Part shown: positions 10,400 through 21,299 of the stretch, one piece after another | Layout of the letters: every line of letters begins with the position of its first letter | Numbering within the stretch: position 1 is the stretch's first letter | From: Megaustenia siamemsis | Taxonomy: Eukaryota; Mollusca; Gastropoda; Stylommatophora; Ariophantidae | Direction of reading: 5' to 3' | DNA length: 64,000 nucleotides | NCBI GenBank assembly: GCA_032433765.1 | Contig: JAVIAB010000073.1 | Span: 69,111,087-69,175,086 of the forward strand | Program-made: the position numbers and the translations under genes | The notes under the pieces: generated by a model | Databases searched by the model: none | What the model was told of the DNA's origin: nothing | Seen by the model: only the letters and a program-made list of their open reading frames with translations

Positions 10400-12900
10400 A
10401 CCTATCGTTTGTCACTAGCATTTCCTCCTTTACAGCCATTAACAGGACGTAGATATAAAAGTGAAGAAATAATGCAAATAAATTCTTTCAAAGACTTTCA
10501 GAGCACAGGCCAGATATGGCACAAATCTGATGAGAGCAAAGGGAAGGCCCTGCTTGCCCGCTACATTGAGCAGACGGACCAAAGAAATGAGGCTGTAAGA
10601 ATGAGGATACGGGGATCTTTGTCAAATTTGTGTAAGGATGTAGGGCTGGAAGAAGATCTTACAATCACAACCGATACCATTCGCACGACATTTAAAGGTC
10701 ACACAACACTGCTTCTGGTCCAGATGGTGTTCGGTATGATGACATAGGCGATTTAGCTGATGACGACTTGACAACACTGGCCAATGAGTTTAATGCCAGT
10801 ATTCGGAGTGGCCAGATTAAGGAGGAGTGGCTAAACAGCTACTTACTACCGCTACCAAAGACAAACAAGGACCATTCTCAGATCAGTGCCTACAGAATCA
10901 TCACAATGCAGAACACTGCTGAAGAAAATAGTTGCCCGTGTCCTCACCTGTCGCCTTGAACAGAAACGCGTATTCCCATCCACACTCGGAGGTTATAGAT
11001 ATAACAAAGAGACATGGCTCAATGCGGCAGTATTTGCCTATGATGTCTTCGAAGGCTTCCACAGACGAGAGGAGACATGTGCTGCTGCTATAGATCTGGA
11101 GGATGCATACAACAGGGTACCATTTGAATATCTCATGCATATGCTTCTCAAACTGGCGGTGCACCCCTTCCTCATTAGATTGATCGCCGCGGCACTGTTT
11201 CAGAGGAAGGTGATACTCAGATGTGGAAGTTGGTCTTCCGAGCCAACATCCATTTGTCCTGGGCTGCCACAAGGCTCACCATTGTCACCAGTTCTATTTA
11301 ACGTGTACACAATAACGATCACGGCCCAACAGCTAGATGGGAGGGGAAGAACTATGACTTTTGCTGATGATATTCTGGTATATCGACAGGGAAGAGACAG
11401 ACGGGGAATCGCCTCCACAATGCAAGACGAACTCGATCGCATTTCTTCCTGGTGTGGGGTTTCAGGTGCCTTGGTTAATCCTAATAAAGCATCAGTTTCA
11501 TGGTTCTCCCTTAACAATCATATCGTTAATACGACCACACCGTAGTACGAATGGGAGCTGATGAGGTGACCAGGGACAAGTTGATGACATACCTCGGAGT
11601 TAAGTTTGATCGCAGCCTGTGTTTTCGGGACCACGTCAACCATGTGATAACAAAATCCCGCAAAGGATTAGCCACCTTGAAGGTCATGGCAGCAGCCAAC
11701 ATCGAGCAGAGGCTACTTACTCTTCTGTTCCAGGGATTAGTCCTCGCACCAATCGAGTATGCCCTGGCCATTCTTACTGTCAGTACGACTCAAATTGATA
11801 GGCTGGAGAAAATACAAAATGAAGCCATGCGCATTATCCTGGGATGTACGAGGGACACTCCCTGTGTAGCAATGAGGTATCTTCTTGACTTTCCAACCAT
11901 GGATGACAGAATCAAGATCTGGAGAGCACAAGCATACCTGAAGATTAGTACAGATACAGAGCATCCATTGCACCACGTGCTCAACACAGAGAAAGGTACC
12001 AGGCTAAAAGAGGCAAATCATGGGTGGGCCGAGCAGAAGATGTCATCAAACAGGTCTGTGGGCTTACCAATATCAGCGTTGGTGAGGAGTGGATACCGGT
12101 GCCTACGTCATTCAAGGGGACTTTCTCATGTATTGTCACACTCGACAGGAAAAGTAGGGAACAGAACCCGGTCGTGGTTAATGATGAGGTCAACGGTCTC
12201 ATCTGCGATAACACCGATGAGAAAGATGCAGTCATCTATACAGACGGATCTGTAAGGCGACACGAAAGAAGTGCATGGGCATTTACAGCACGCTCAGCAG
12301 GCAGAATAGCCAAGGAAGACAGTGGTGCATACGCCATGACCACGAGTAGCATGACAATGGAGGTGATGGCAGTGACCAAGGCATTCAAATGGTTAGAGTC
12401 ACAAGACTACATCCACGCATGTATACTGAGTGATTCGATGAGATTGATAAAAAAAGTGGAGGCGGGCTTTGTACGCATGCAATGGGTAGAGTCGTTGCAG
12501 AAATCCAAAATACGTAAGGTCACCTTTGTTTATGTCCCTGGACATGCGGGAGTACGGGGAAATGAGAGAGCGGACAGGTTGGCTAGCTGCGCTGTCGTTG
12601 AGGACGGGCAACCGATGGATCGGGCAGACATCATCAATGCACTCCGAGATGTGGGAAGAGCACAGGACTTCGACAAACACAGATCAACGTCACTTCTTCG
12701 GATGATGGAAATGGGAGTTAAGATGGGCACAGCCAGAAATGAGAAACTTGGTGGCCGTGTAAGAAGACTTATCAACCAACATAGAACTGGAGTCGTCAGT
12801 CGCTGGACACTGAGGGAATTGCTGAGGAGGGGATCTGAGCACCTATGGACATGTTCGGAGTGCAATGATGATGACCCGCAAATAACTCAATAACCACTCC
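10400..12900 (+). pseudogene. LINE with RT and RNase H domains, frameshifted
   Basis: A 5'-truncated non-LTR retrotransposon inside the P4HA intron. RT signals: AAIDLEDAYNRVPFEYL (about 11,083-11,130), LPQGSPLSPVLFNVYT (11,265-11,310) and the active site FADD (about 11,360). After shifts near 11,540 and 12,030 the thumb follows (TYLGVKFDRSLCFRDHV), then an RNase H domain in the 12,024-12,893 frame. The RNase H has YTDGS, the E of TMEVMAV, the D of ILSDSM and the D of GNERADRLAS, so all four catalytic acidic residues are present. A C-terminal CSEC ends the frame at 12,893. RT plus RNase H points to the I/Jockey/Ingi side of the LINE tree. At least three frames are needed to read it, so it is inactive. 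Its 5' boundary is uncertain. Confidence 0.85.
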
Positions 12901-13612
12901 AGGACAGTTAACAATGATTCTGAGAGTAACCAAAATAAAAAAATATATATTCTCAAACAGTTTTGCTTTCAGAAAAAACGCTCCAAAGTGTGCAGGATCG
13001 GAAATAAAATCAGCCTGGCTTGGTCTAACATGATATGAGGCTCCTGGCCATGTTGTACGTCATTGAGTTAAAAACTTTCAGTGTGCAAAAACTCTTCCTT
13101 GTCTACTGAAAATGATTTTAACACCTATAGGTTTGTTTGAAATGCTGTGAAATCAATTCTAGCGCATTGAACACTGGCCGCCATCAACAGTGTATAACCA
13201 GGAAGCTTAACAACTACACAAGTTGCTCAGAATAAAGTAGAAGGATAATGTAGAAGGATAAAATAGAAGACACTGAAGTTTCATTGAAAACTACACTTAT
13301 GAGCACAACGTTACGGCACACGACCCACATGAGCTGAGTTGCAGATGTTTCACGGTTAAAGAACTCATCCCATAACAGTTGTAGGGCAAGCGACTGGTCT
13401 CTGACATGAAGAAATGTTTCAATGATTCTCTCACGATCTTCTTTTGCCTTTCAGCGTCGAAGGGAGTTCTAATTTATGGTCTTTTGCTTTTCTGGCAAGA
13501 GATTGGTCTTTAAAGAGAAGAAATGTTTCAAGGTTTCTCTCACCATCTTACTAAAAAGTAAGGGATTGATCGTTAGAAAGAAGGAATTTTTCAAGGATTC
13601 TCTCACCATCTT
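12901..13612 (+). other. P4HA intron with short degenerate repeat
   Basis: No gene. A motif like gaagaaatgtttcaaggatt ctctcaccatctt recurs three times (about 13,408, 13,518 and 13,580) just upstream of the SINE. Confidence 0.5.
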
Positions 13613-14126
13613 GGGAGCCGCGATAGCTCAGTGGTTAGTGAACTGGACTACAAAGGACAAGAGGTAGGGTTCGATCCCAACCGACGGGTTTCCTGTTCAC
13701 TCATCCTTTAATGGGTACCTGATTTTTTTTCAGGGAAAGTAAAGTGGCAAGGGCGTAATACCGACCACATTACCCCAAAAATCATGTGCCGAAGATCTGT
13801 AAAATTTATGGTCACTAACACCATATTCCCTATACACCACTCGGCGTGGTGGGTCACTAACACCATATTCCCTATACGCCACTCGGCGTGGTGGGTCACT
13901 AACACCATATTCCCTATACGCCACTCGGCGTGGTGGGTCACTAACACCATATTCCCTATACGCCACTCGGCGTGGTGGGTCACTAACACCATATTCCCTA
14001 TACGCCACTCGCCGTGGTGGGTCACTAACACCATATTCCCTATACGCCACTTGGCGTGGTGGGTCACTAACACCATATTCCCTATACGCCACTCGGCGTG
14101 ACGGGGGTACTTTATTATTTTTTTTT
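13613..14126 (+). mobile_element. tRNA-derived SINE (family A) with internal 42-bp expansion
   Basis: The tRNA-like head starts gggagccgcgatagctcagt, with A box tagctcagtgg and B box ggttcgatccc, and the usual body follows. The 3' module, which is single in every other family member (ggtcactaacaccatattcc, then the cggcgtg end), is repeated seven times here before the final gacgggggtacttta. This makes the copy about twice the normal length. I found no clear target duplication. Confidence 0.9.
13811..14104. repeat. 42-bp tandem array inside a SINE
   Basis: Seven units with gtcact at 13,811, 13,853, 13,895, 13,937, 13,979, 14,021 and 14,063. Each unit carries the small inverted repeat cgcc-actc-ggcg. 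The period is 14 codons without stops on either strand, which creates long spurious frames in both directions. Confidence 0.95.
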
Positions 14127-14200
14127 CCGCATCGAATGTTGGCTACCATGGAGTGCCATTCCACTTTGTCTCTTGCTTTGATGGTGCAGATTGTCATCTA
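14127..14200 (-). mobile_element. RTE LINE (family A) 3'-end fragment
   Basis: About 74 bp match the 3' end of the RTE-A elements at 60,470 and 36,390 (ggctaccatggagtgccatt and tttgatggtgcag). Only the end of the element is present, and it directly abuts the SINE tail. Confidence 0.75.
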
Positions 14201-14220
14201 TATACTATATATTATATATA

Positions 14221-14450
14221 TAAAGTAAAGTGCCCCCAGTCATGTCAAGTGGCGTATAGGGAATATGGTGTTAGTGGACCATATAATTTACAAACCTTTG
14301 ACACATGATTTTTTGGGTAATGTGGTCGGTATTACGCCTTTGCCGCTTTACTTTCCCAGGAAAAAAAAAATCACCCATTAAAGGTTGGGATCGAACCCTA
14401 CCTCTTGTTATTTGCAGTCCATTCACTAACCACTGAGCTATCACGGCTCA
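14221..14450 (-). mobile_element. tRNA-derived SINE (family A), minus strand
   Basis: Reverse-oriented family A copy. Its 3' end is at 14,221 and the tRNA head ends at 14,450 (tgagctatcacggctca). Both sides are TA repeats (about 14,199-14,222 and 14,449-14,482), so a target duplication of TA repeats is likely. It forms an inverted pair with the SINE at 13,613. Confidence 0.9.
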
Positions 14451-14482
14451 TATATATATTATATATATATATATATATATGT
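14449..14482. repeat. (TA)n microsatellite
   Basis: Alternating TA repeat beside the inverted SINE; a matching TA stretch lies on its other side at about 14,199-14,222. Confidence 0.85.
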
Positions 14483-14885
14483 ATATCGGTAATCTTCTAA
14501 ATATTCATAAACAGCGCAATTGACTCGCTTTAGATATTGTGGTTATGATATCTGTTTTATAGCTTCTTTCTGCATTTGCTTCAAAAACTAAGTACACGAA
14601 TTACTGTATATCAACTGTATTTTGACTTGTATTCAATAATTGATCTAATTGTACCCCATTTTACAATAAAATAGTGATTGGTGTTGAAAATACAAGTTGG
14701 AAGATGCTAAAGGAAAGTCTGCTCCTGGTAGCAAGCACTTTAGACCCGCTCATGAGTATATGTATGTACCTCAGCTGCATATTGTACGAGTCATTTATAA
14801 CACTGTCATTAGTTTTAGCACAAGGAGTGTTGAAAAACAGAACATACTGTCATGAATTGAAACAATGTGTTTATTATCTCCCTAG

Positions 14886-14954
14886 CTGTCTGATGTACAG
14901 GCTGGTGGAGCCACTGTTTTTCCTATAATTGGCTTGAAACTATTTCCAAAAAAG
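14886..14954 (+). CDS. Prolyl 4-hydroxylase alpha, GGATVFP exon
   Basis: A 23-codon exon with acceptor tttattatctccctag (ending 14,885) and donor gtgaga (14,955). It begins LSDVQAGGATVFP and ends LFPKK. This is the diagnostic prolyl 4-hydroxylase core (MSDVxAGGATVFPxxG...PKK) within the double-stranded beta-helix fold. It starts exactly where the NRIAT exons end and stops just before the G-S-A-A-F-W-Y-N exon. To my recollection the vertebrate P4HA intron positions are the same. Phase 0 on both sides. Confidence 0.93.
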
Positions 14955-15330
14955 GTGAGAAATGGGAGCATGCAGAAGTGGTACTAATTGCTAAGTAATT
15001 CATGCTTACGGGTATTTATTTTGTTATTATAGACAACAGAAATATGCATGGCTTAAACGCTTTCAGGCAAACGTTTATCATTTTAATAATTCCGGTATAC
15101 ATTTAAAAGTAATTGACAACTAGGATTGTTGGACTCGCATTTAGCGACTCAGAATCTGCTATAATTATAATTATCAATAGGTGTTGACACCAAATTTGTA
15201 ATAAAGATAAGTTACTATCAGCAGTGATCGACACTCCCTGGATGCCAACCGCAAAGACAAATTTGCAACACCCTTTTGATCTCGAATTGATAAAAACTAT
15301 GCTGCCTTCCCACACGAATCTTCGCACTGT

Positions 15331-15530
15331 GGATTGTATAGTAAAAAAAAAAGAAAAATTCTACAGACCTTCGGCTCATGATTTTTGGGGTAATGTGGTC
15401 GGTATTACGCCCGTGCTGCTTTACAGAAAAAAGATCCGGTACCCATTAAAGGCTGGGTAACCCGGAAACCGTCGGTTGGGATCGAACCCTACCGCTTGTC
15501 CTTTGTAGTCCAGTTGAGGATTGTATAGTA
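15331..15530 (-). mobile_element. 5'-truncated SINE (family A) with 13-bp TSD
   Basis: The body is 15,344-15,517, minus strand. It keeps the B-box region (gggatcgaaccctacc on + strand) and central body but has lost the A-box end. Its 3' end is short and T-rich instead of carrying the usual ggcgtgacggggg module. Perfect duplications ggattgtatagta lie at 15,331-15,343 and 15,518-15,530, within the last P4HA intron. Confidence 0.9.
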
Positions 15531-16940
15531 GACCTTTTATTTTGAAGATGTACAAGGTCGCAGCAGTTTGAAATTTATAGGAATGACTTTGGAAAAGAAG
15601 ACGCACTGAGGTCGACCCCATGTGAACAGAATTTGTCAGCACGCTAAAGGGATTTTGCTACATGAGGTGGATCGGATTTAGGAAAATTCTTGACTGCTGT
15701 GAAAGTAAAACAATGAATGAGTCGAATAGCCTGGCTAACAGAGTAGAGATCGAGAGGAAAGGTAATCCGGTACCAAAATATACCATCATTACGTAGCAGT
15801 CACCTGGAAAACGCAGATCAGAAAGAAAGAAAAAGAAAACAAAAATTGCCCTAACCTGTAGGGCCTACACTACTTGGTGGTAGGTAACAATTTGCTTGCA
15901 GCCTTTACTTTATGTTTCCCAGTAACTTTGATTGCACTGGAAGATCTCAATATGTTTCATGAGCTCCGTAACAACAGCAATGGTTGTTGATGCTTGTTTC
16001 GTATTCTTTTGTTGTTAATTTTGTTTGTAAATGATGAACTATTGTTGAATCTTTGCTGCGCCATCACAAAGTGGCATGAGTCTGTTTCTGACCGTGTCTA
16101 GCGAATACATGTCATTAGTACACATCTTGTTATTTCATAATTTCAACGGGCTGTATATGTTGAACCTGAAAATGTTTACCTACATTTTGTCATCCGTCTT
16201 TGATAGGTTGATAAGTTCTTTCTTTTTCTTTTTGTTTTTTGTATCATATGTTCTTTCTTTCGTTCCGTCAGTCAATAAAATACGGTTCAGAATGAATGAC
16301 TTCGATATGAATTGTAGGCATACACTAAAGTCTCACAACATTCATTACTAAAGTCATGCCAACAATGAAAGAGCGTATGCGCTGGCATCCAAACGCAACT
16401 TGGTTAAAAACACTAACCAATGTCAAAGGAAGAAATACTGGAGACATTGACTCGCTTCTTTTGAAGTGTCCACGCGGTGTTGGGGTTTCTTGATGTAGAA
16501 GTACTTAGGATGTGAAGGGACATGAGAAATAAGGAAGTCAATTATAATCGTAACATCGACTTCCATTATCTACGAGCTAACGACCCACTTCGACTCCGTC
16601 ATATTCGATCATCATCGTTTTCGTGTTTGATGTCAATTTATTTCGCATCAAATAAATATTGGAAATTACATTCGATAATTTGATAATTTGTTAACAATTC
16701 CATAACTTATCAAAATCGAATGTATATTTTTTCTGGTAATATTCTGTGCAATATTTTGCAAGAAAATTTTAATATTTTGTGCATAAATTGTAACATTATA
16801 TTCAATAGTGTGCAAGAATATTGATTTTATTATTTGATGTAATTTTGTGCAAGAAATTATTTGTAATATTCTGTGCAATATTTTCTTGTCTCTGTCATGA
16901 TATTTGGGATGAAACATATGCGATTTTTCTCGTACTACAG
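15531..16940 (+). other. Last P4HA intron, no recognised element
   Basis: Intronic sequence up to the acceptor tttctcgtactacag at 16,926-16,940. I saw no transposon coding. Around 16,660-16,880 it is AT-rich with repeated aatattttgtgcaa-like words. Confidence 0.55.
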
Positions 16941-17108
16941 GGAAGTGCTGCATTCTGGTACAATTTATACCGAAATGGGTCCGGAATATCAGACACACGT
17001 CACGCGGCATGTCCTGTCCTGGTTGGAACCAAATGGATCGCTAACAAATGGATACACGAGGGAGGACAGGAATTCCGACGTCCATGTGGGTTACATGAAT
17101 ACGAATAA
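16941..17108 (+). CDS. Prolyl 4-hydroxylase alpha, terminal exon
   Basis: A 55-codon exon plus TAA, after acceptor ctactacag. It begins GSAAFWYNLYRNGSG, contains DTRHAACPVLVGTKW and ends GQEFRRPCGLHEYE. This matches the C-terminus of collagen prolyl 4-hydroxylase alpha. The H of TRHAACP is the second iron-binding histidine and the K of GTKW is the 2-oxoglutarate-binding lysine of the family; both are kept. The two cysteines (HAAC and RRPC) are those that form a disulfide in the vertebrate enzyme. Oddity: the family's HERGQEF reads HEGGQEF here. The gene product acts in the ER, usually with protein disulfide isomerase. Phase 0 start in frame with the 14,886 exon. Confidence 0.95.
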   Translation, partial: GSAAFWYNLYRNGSGISDTRHAACPVLVGTKWIANKWIHEGGQEFRRPCGLHEYE

Positions 17109-17316
17109 CGATCTTGGAGCTCTTCAGCTTTGTGTGCCAAAACAACGTGCTAGAGTCAAACCAAATATTATTATCATTATTTTGCACACACACACACACA
17201 AACTGTTACTACTGACAAATTAATCAGCTGTAATGTTTCATCAATGCAAAAGTGATGTAATTTAAGTTTGACTGTGTTTCCGTGTTCCTTTTTCTCGCCG
17301 GTTGTGGATCAATTTG

Positions 17317-17322
17317 AATAAA
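17317..17322 (+). promoter_or_regulatory. Polyadenylation signal (AATAAA)
   Basis: AATAAA lies 209 bp after the P4HA stop codon, within an AT-rich 3' UTR (17,109 to about 17,345) that also holds a short CA repeat at 17,187-17,200. Confidence 0.6.
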
Positions 17323-17384
17323 AAAACAAACATAATTAAACCTGAATATATAATAAATAGGTTAAATAAAAAAAATAAAAAAAT

Positions 17385-17830
17385 TCAACTCCAATATTAA
17401 GTCAGCCCTATTATATGGCAGTGAATCATGGAGAACAACAAAATTGACAATCAATAAGATACAGACTTTCATTAATGGATGCATACGCAGAAAAAAAGGA
17501 TGGAAATGGCAGGACAAAATCACTAACATAGAATTATGGAAATGTACCAGTCAAATACCAGTGGATAAAGAGATACAGCGAAGACGATGGCACTGGGTAG
17601 GGCACACATTGCGGAAGCCAACTGAGAGCATTACACAACAGGCCCTTTTTTGGAATCCCTAGGGGAAAAGACACAGAGGAAGACCAAGAAATTCTTGGAG
17701 AAGACAGACAGAAGGGAAGACATGGAATGATCTTAAAAGAATGGCAAGAAACAGAACGGCTTGGAAAGTGTTTGTTGAAGACCTATACTCCACAGGGAGC
17801 TGAAAGGTAGAAGAAGATATAATAAATGTA
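17385..17830 (+). pseudogene. LINE C-terminal fragment (RTE-like)
   Basis: The frame reads SALLYGSESWRTT, then IQTFINGCIRR, WQDKITNIELWK, RRRWHWVGHTLRKP, and after a stop at about 17,660 GKRHRGRPRNSWRR and WKVFVEDLYSTGS before a stop. This is the post-RT tail typical of RTE-like LINEs, distinct from families A and B here. It lies just downstream of the P4HA 3' end on the same strand. Confidence 0.8.
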
Positions 17831-17929
17831 AAATTTATTCATCACTTAGAAATGCCTGATGTGTTTTTCAGGCATTTTCTGGTTTGAAAAAGTTTAAACT
17901 CTAGATTAATGTAAAGTATTCAACACAAA

Positions 17930-18235
17930 TCTCGTTGCTGTATTTACCAACATTACCACAATCATTACCATTATTATTTGTGCGATCTTGATATCATCAC
18001 CATCAACATTTCTATCACCACAGTCATTATTACCATCATCGTCATCATAATTAGCGCTTTAATCATCTTATTATAATTATCATGTGCCTAATCATGATCG
18101 TAATTATTATTATTGTCATAGTGGCAATCGTAATAATCTTCATCATCAACATTTTTTTTTACTCATTGTCATCACCATTACTATCAACATTATCATAATC
18201 GTCGCGTCATTATCATAAAAGAATTTTTTTTCATT
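17930..18235. repeat. Degenerate ATC/ATT-rich simple sequence
   Basis: Diverged runs of catcatc, attatc and attattatt with no fixed period. No coding signal. The stretch from here to 18,650 is otherwise featureless. Confidence 0.6.
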
Positions 18236-18654
18236 TTTTTGGTGTAGAATGAGTCTTCATCGACTCTTTTCCATTTTTTTCCAGTCTTGTCTTGTCAATC
18301 TAATCAGTTCTGCCTACTTTCCCCGTCACAATTATTATCTCTGTTTCTGACATTACATTTCTTTTTTTACAATGTATTTCTACTGTATCGCTTAACCAGG
18401 ATGACTGGCTTCTATTTAGTCTCATAACGACTAATGCCTGCCGTTTCCTCTTTATTCTTTCTGTTCTTTATTCAGTTTCCTCACGCTCAGAAAACGTTAG
18501 AGTAAGATGTGTCATATGAATGTCATTAATAGATGTCCTAGTTATGCTATTGTTTGTTTTTAATGCGTTTTTCGTGAGGTCATGTTGTCTTTTTTATTTT
18601 GGTCTCTTCACGAGTTTTTATTAAAAGATACAAATCAAGGTAAAGGAATCACAG

Positions 18655-20215
18655 GGCGTTAACTCTACTTCGATTGGGGAGTCGAGTGTTAGGCCTTCAC
18701 TTCTCTTGGTTACGTTATTGGGGAGCCGAGTGTTGGGCTTTCACTTCTCTTGGTTACGTTATTGGGAAGCCGAGTGTTAGGCCTTCACTTCTCTTGGTCA
18801 TATAATTGGGGAGCAGAGTGTTGGGCACCAATTTCTTTGGTCATATGATTGGGGAGCCGAGTGTTGTGCTTTCACTTCTCTTGGTCATATCATTGGGGAG
18901 CCGAGTGTTGGGCGCCAACTTCTATTGGTCATATGATTGTGGAGCCGAGTGTTGGGCTTTCACTTCTCTGGTCATATCATTGGGGAGCAGAGTGTTGGGC
19001 GCCAACTTCTCTTGGTCACATCATTGGGGAGCAGAGTGTTGGGTTTTCACTTCTCTTGGTCATATCAGGAGCAGAGTGTTGGGCGCCAACTTCCTTTGGT
19101 CACGTCATTAGAGAGCTGTGTGTTGGACCTTCACTTATCTTTGTCATATCATTGGGGAGCCGAAATTGAGCATCCACTTCTCTTGGTCACGTCATTGGGG
19201 AGCCGAATGTTAGGCTTTCGCTTCTCTTGGTCACGTCATTAGGTAGCTGTGTTTGGGTCTCGCATCTCTTGGTCACATCATTAGGGAGCTGTGTTTAGAT
19301 CTTGCTTCTCTTGGTTACGTCATTGGGGAGCCGTGTTTGAGTCTCCGCTTCTCTTGGTTACGTCATTGGGGAGCTGTGTTTTGGTCTCCACTTCTCTTGG
19401 TCACGTCATTATTGGGCTGTGTTTGGGTCTCCACTTCTCTGGTCACGTCATTTGGGGGCTATGTTTAGGTCTCCGCTTCTCTTGGTTACGTCATTGGGGA
19501 GCTGTGTTTGGGTCTCCACTTCTCTTGGTCACGTCATTGGGGAGCTGTGTGTTGGGCCTCAACTCTCTTGGTCATGTTATTGCGGGGGCTGTGTGTTGGC
19601 CTCAACTCTCTTGGTCACGTCATTGGGGAGCTGTGTGTTGGGCCTCAACTCTCTTGGTCACGTCATTGGGGAGCTGTGTGTTGGCCTCAACTCTCTTGGT
19701 CACGTCATTGGGGAGCTGTGTGTTGGGCCTCAACTCTCTTGGTCATGTTATTGCGGGGCTGTGTGTTGGGCCTCAACTCTCTTGGTCACGTCATTGGGGA
19801 GCTGTGTGTTGGGCCTCAACTCTCTTGGTCATGTTATTGCGGGGCTGTGTGTTGGGCCTCAACTCTCTTGGTCATGTTATAGGGGGGACTGTGTGTTTGG
19901 CCTCAACTCTCTTGGTCATGTTATTGCGGGGCTGTGTGTTGGGTCTCAACTTTCTTGGTCATGTTATTGCGGGACTGTGTGTTTTGGCCTCAACTCTCTT
20001 GGTCATGTTATAGGGGGACTGTGTGTTTGGCCTCAACTCTCTTGGTCATGTTATTGCGGGGCTGTGTGTTGGGCCTCAACTTTTCCTAGTCACGTAATTA
20101 GGGAGTAGAGCATTGGACCGCCATTCTCTTGGTCACGCCATTGGGGAGCTGTGTTTGGGTTTCCACTTCTCTTAGTCACGCCATTGGAGATCCGAGTGTT
20201 GAGCCTCTACTTCTC
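18655..20215. repeat. 43-44-bp minisatellite with two subfamilies
   Basis: About 36 units. The left part has 44-bp units of the type ggggagccgagtgttgggc plus tttcacttctcttggtcat. The right part (about 19,540-20,090) has 43-bp units of the type gtgtgttgggcctcaactc plus tcttggtcacgtcattgggg, some with attgcgggg. Since 43 mod 3 = 1 and the unit has no stop in any + frame, all three + frames stay open for more than 200 codons. These are not genes. Confidence 0.93.
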
Positions 20216-20937
20216 ATGTCAGTGTCTGTTTAGGGAGTGCGACGCCGTGTGGTGTGCCTCCATTTTTGAGTCTTAGTATTCCCTAGTATATAAAAATTGA
20301 GCCTCTTACAACTACTCTAATGTTTCTCTTTGTCTCATTTTGTCCCTTTGTACAGACACTCAATTAAAAAATGACTGTATTTGTACTTGTTCTCATTTAT
20401 TGCTCTGAGCAGCGCACTGCGTGTTACTGTATACAAATAGCCTGGCTGCTATCTTCTCTTCTGTTGCCACTCTTACGTTACATAACCGAGGAAAGAACTG
20501 ACTATTTTGACAGACTTCTGGATTTGCTTCATACTTAATGATTAAGATTTCATAAATCCACCCATCTTTTCTGGGAGTTTCTTTGTCAGTTTGTTGTTAT
20601 ATTCAGTTGTTAATGCTTTTTTTGTTGCGGATACTTTTGTTAAGTGTATGAACAGTTTAATCTGTTACTGCATCCAGTTGGTAACACTTTATACGGTGTT
20701 TTATCATGCCTTCCACGTATTAAGGGCTTCCCTTTATTTATAAGCATTTTTTTAAACAATTGGACCTATAAGGCTTACAAGTTCATTCGTAAGGGAATAC
20801 AGACGAGTTGCGTGACTTTCTACATCTATTTGTATTTAAAATATGTTTGCATAAGTATAAAAATAGCTCTGATTGTACACACCAATCAAATCATACCAAA
20901 CGTATATTTTAGATCTACCATAAATATCAATCCCGTG
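20216..20937. other. No recognisable gene
   Basis: Spacer of ordinary composition. I could not match any frame to a family. Confidence 0.45.
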
Positions 20938-21199
20938 TTTTACCGGGGCCTCATTATGAGGGAGGTAAAGAATAGTGACACTGTGACCTTCCAGGCATGT
21001 CGTAAGAGGCGACTAAGGAGGTTGATCGATGGCTTGACAAGCTGTCATTGTAAAAAGTATTGTTATTGAAAACAGAGCCATAGATTTTAGAGCAGTGATC
21101 TCTGCAATATGTGCCATTTTGGCACGCAATGTTCTGTTTTTGAGATTGTAGTTCTGTCCTATGTGCCGTCTTCGGCTTGAAAGGACAATAGATAGATAA
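20938..21199 (+). repeat. Dispersed repeat D, copy 1
   Basis: About 260 bp, starting taccggggcctcattatgag and ending in caatagatagata. A second copy at 21,438 is about 95% identical by eye. The fixed length, the defined start and the tetranucleotide tail (gata) suggest a retroposed element such as a SINE or a LINE 3' end. I do not recognise it. The internal words gtcgtaagaggcgactaa form a near-palindrome. Confidence 0.7.
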
Positions 21200-21299
21200 A
21201 TATCAAGGTAACAAACCAGGCTACATGAAAGCACATAATCAATAAATTGTAGTTTTAATTTGTTAACAACTGTGGTCTAGTGTAATCTGGAAGACACAA

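Noticed and set aside
13708..14197. Open frames on both strands with a 14-residue repeat
   Set aside because: The 42-bp expansion inside a SINE; frames exist on both strands by construction.
16076..16351. Hydrophobic 91-codon frame in the last P4HA intron
   Set aside because: No family match, T-rich composition, and located in an intron of the recognised gene.
19291..20108. Open frames of 229-240 codons on + strand
   Set aside because: They lie wholly in the 43-bp minisatellite, whose unit has no stop in any + frame; the 'proteins' are tandem repeats.
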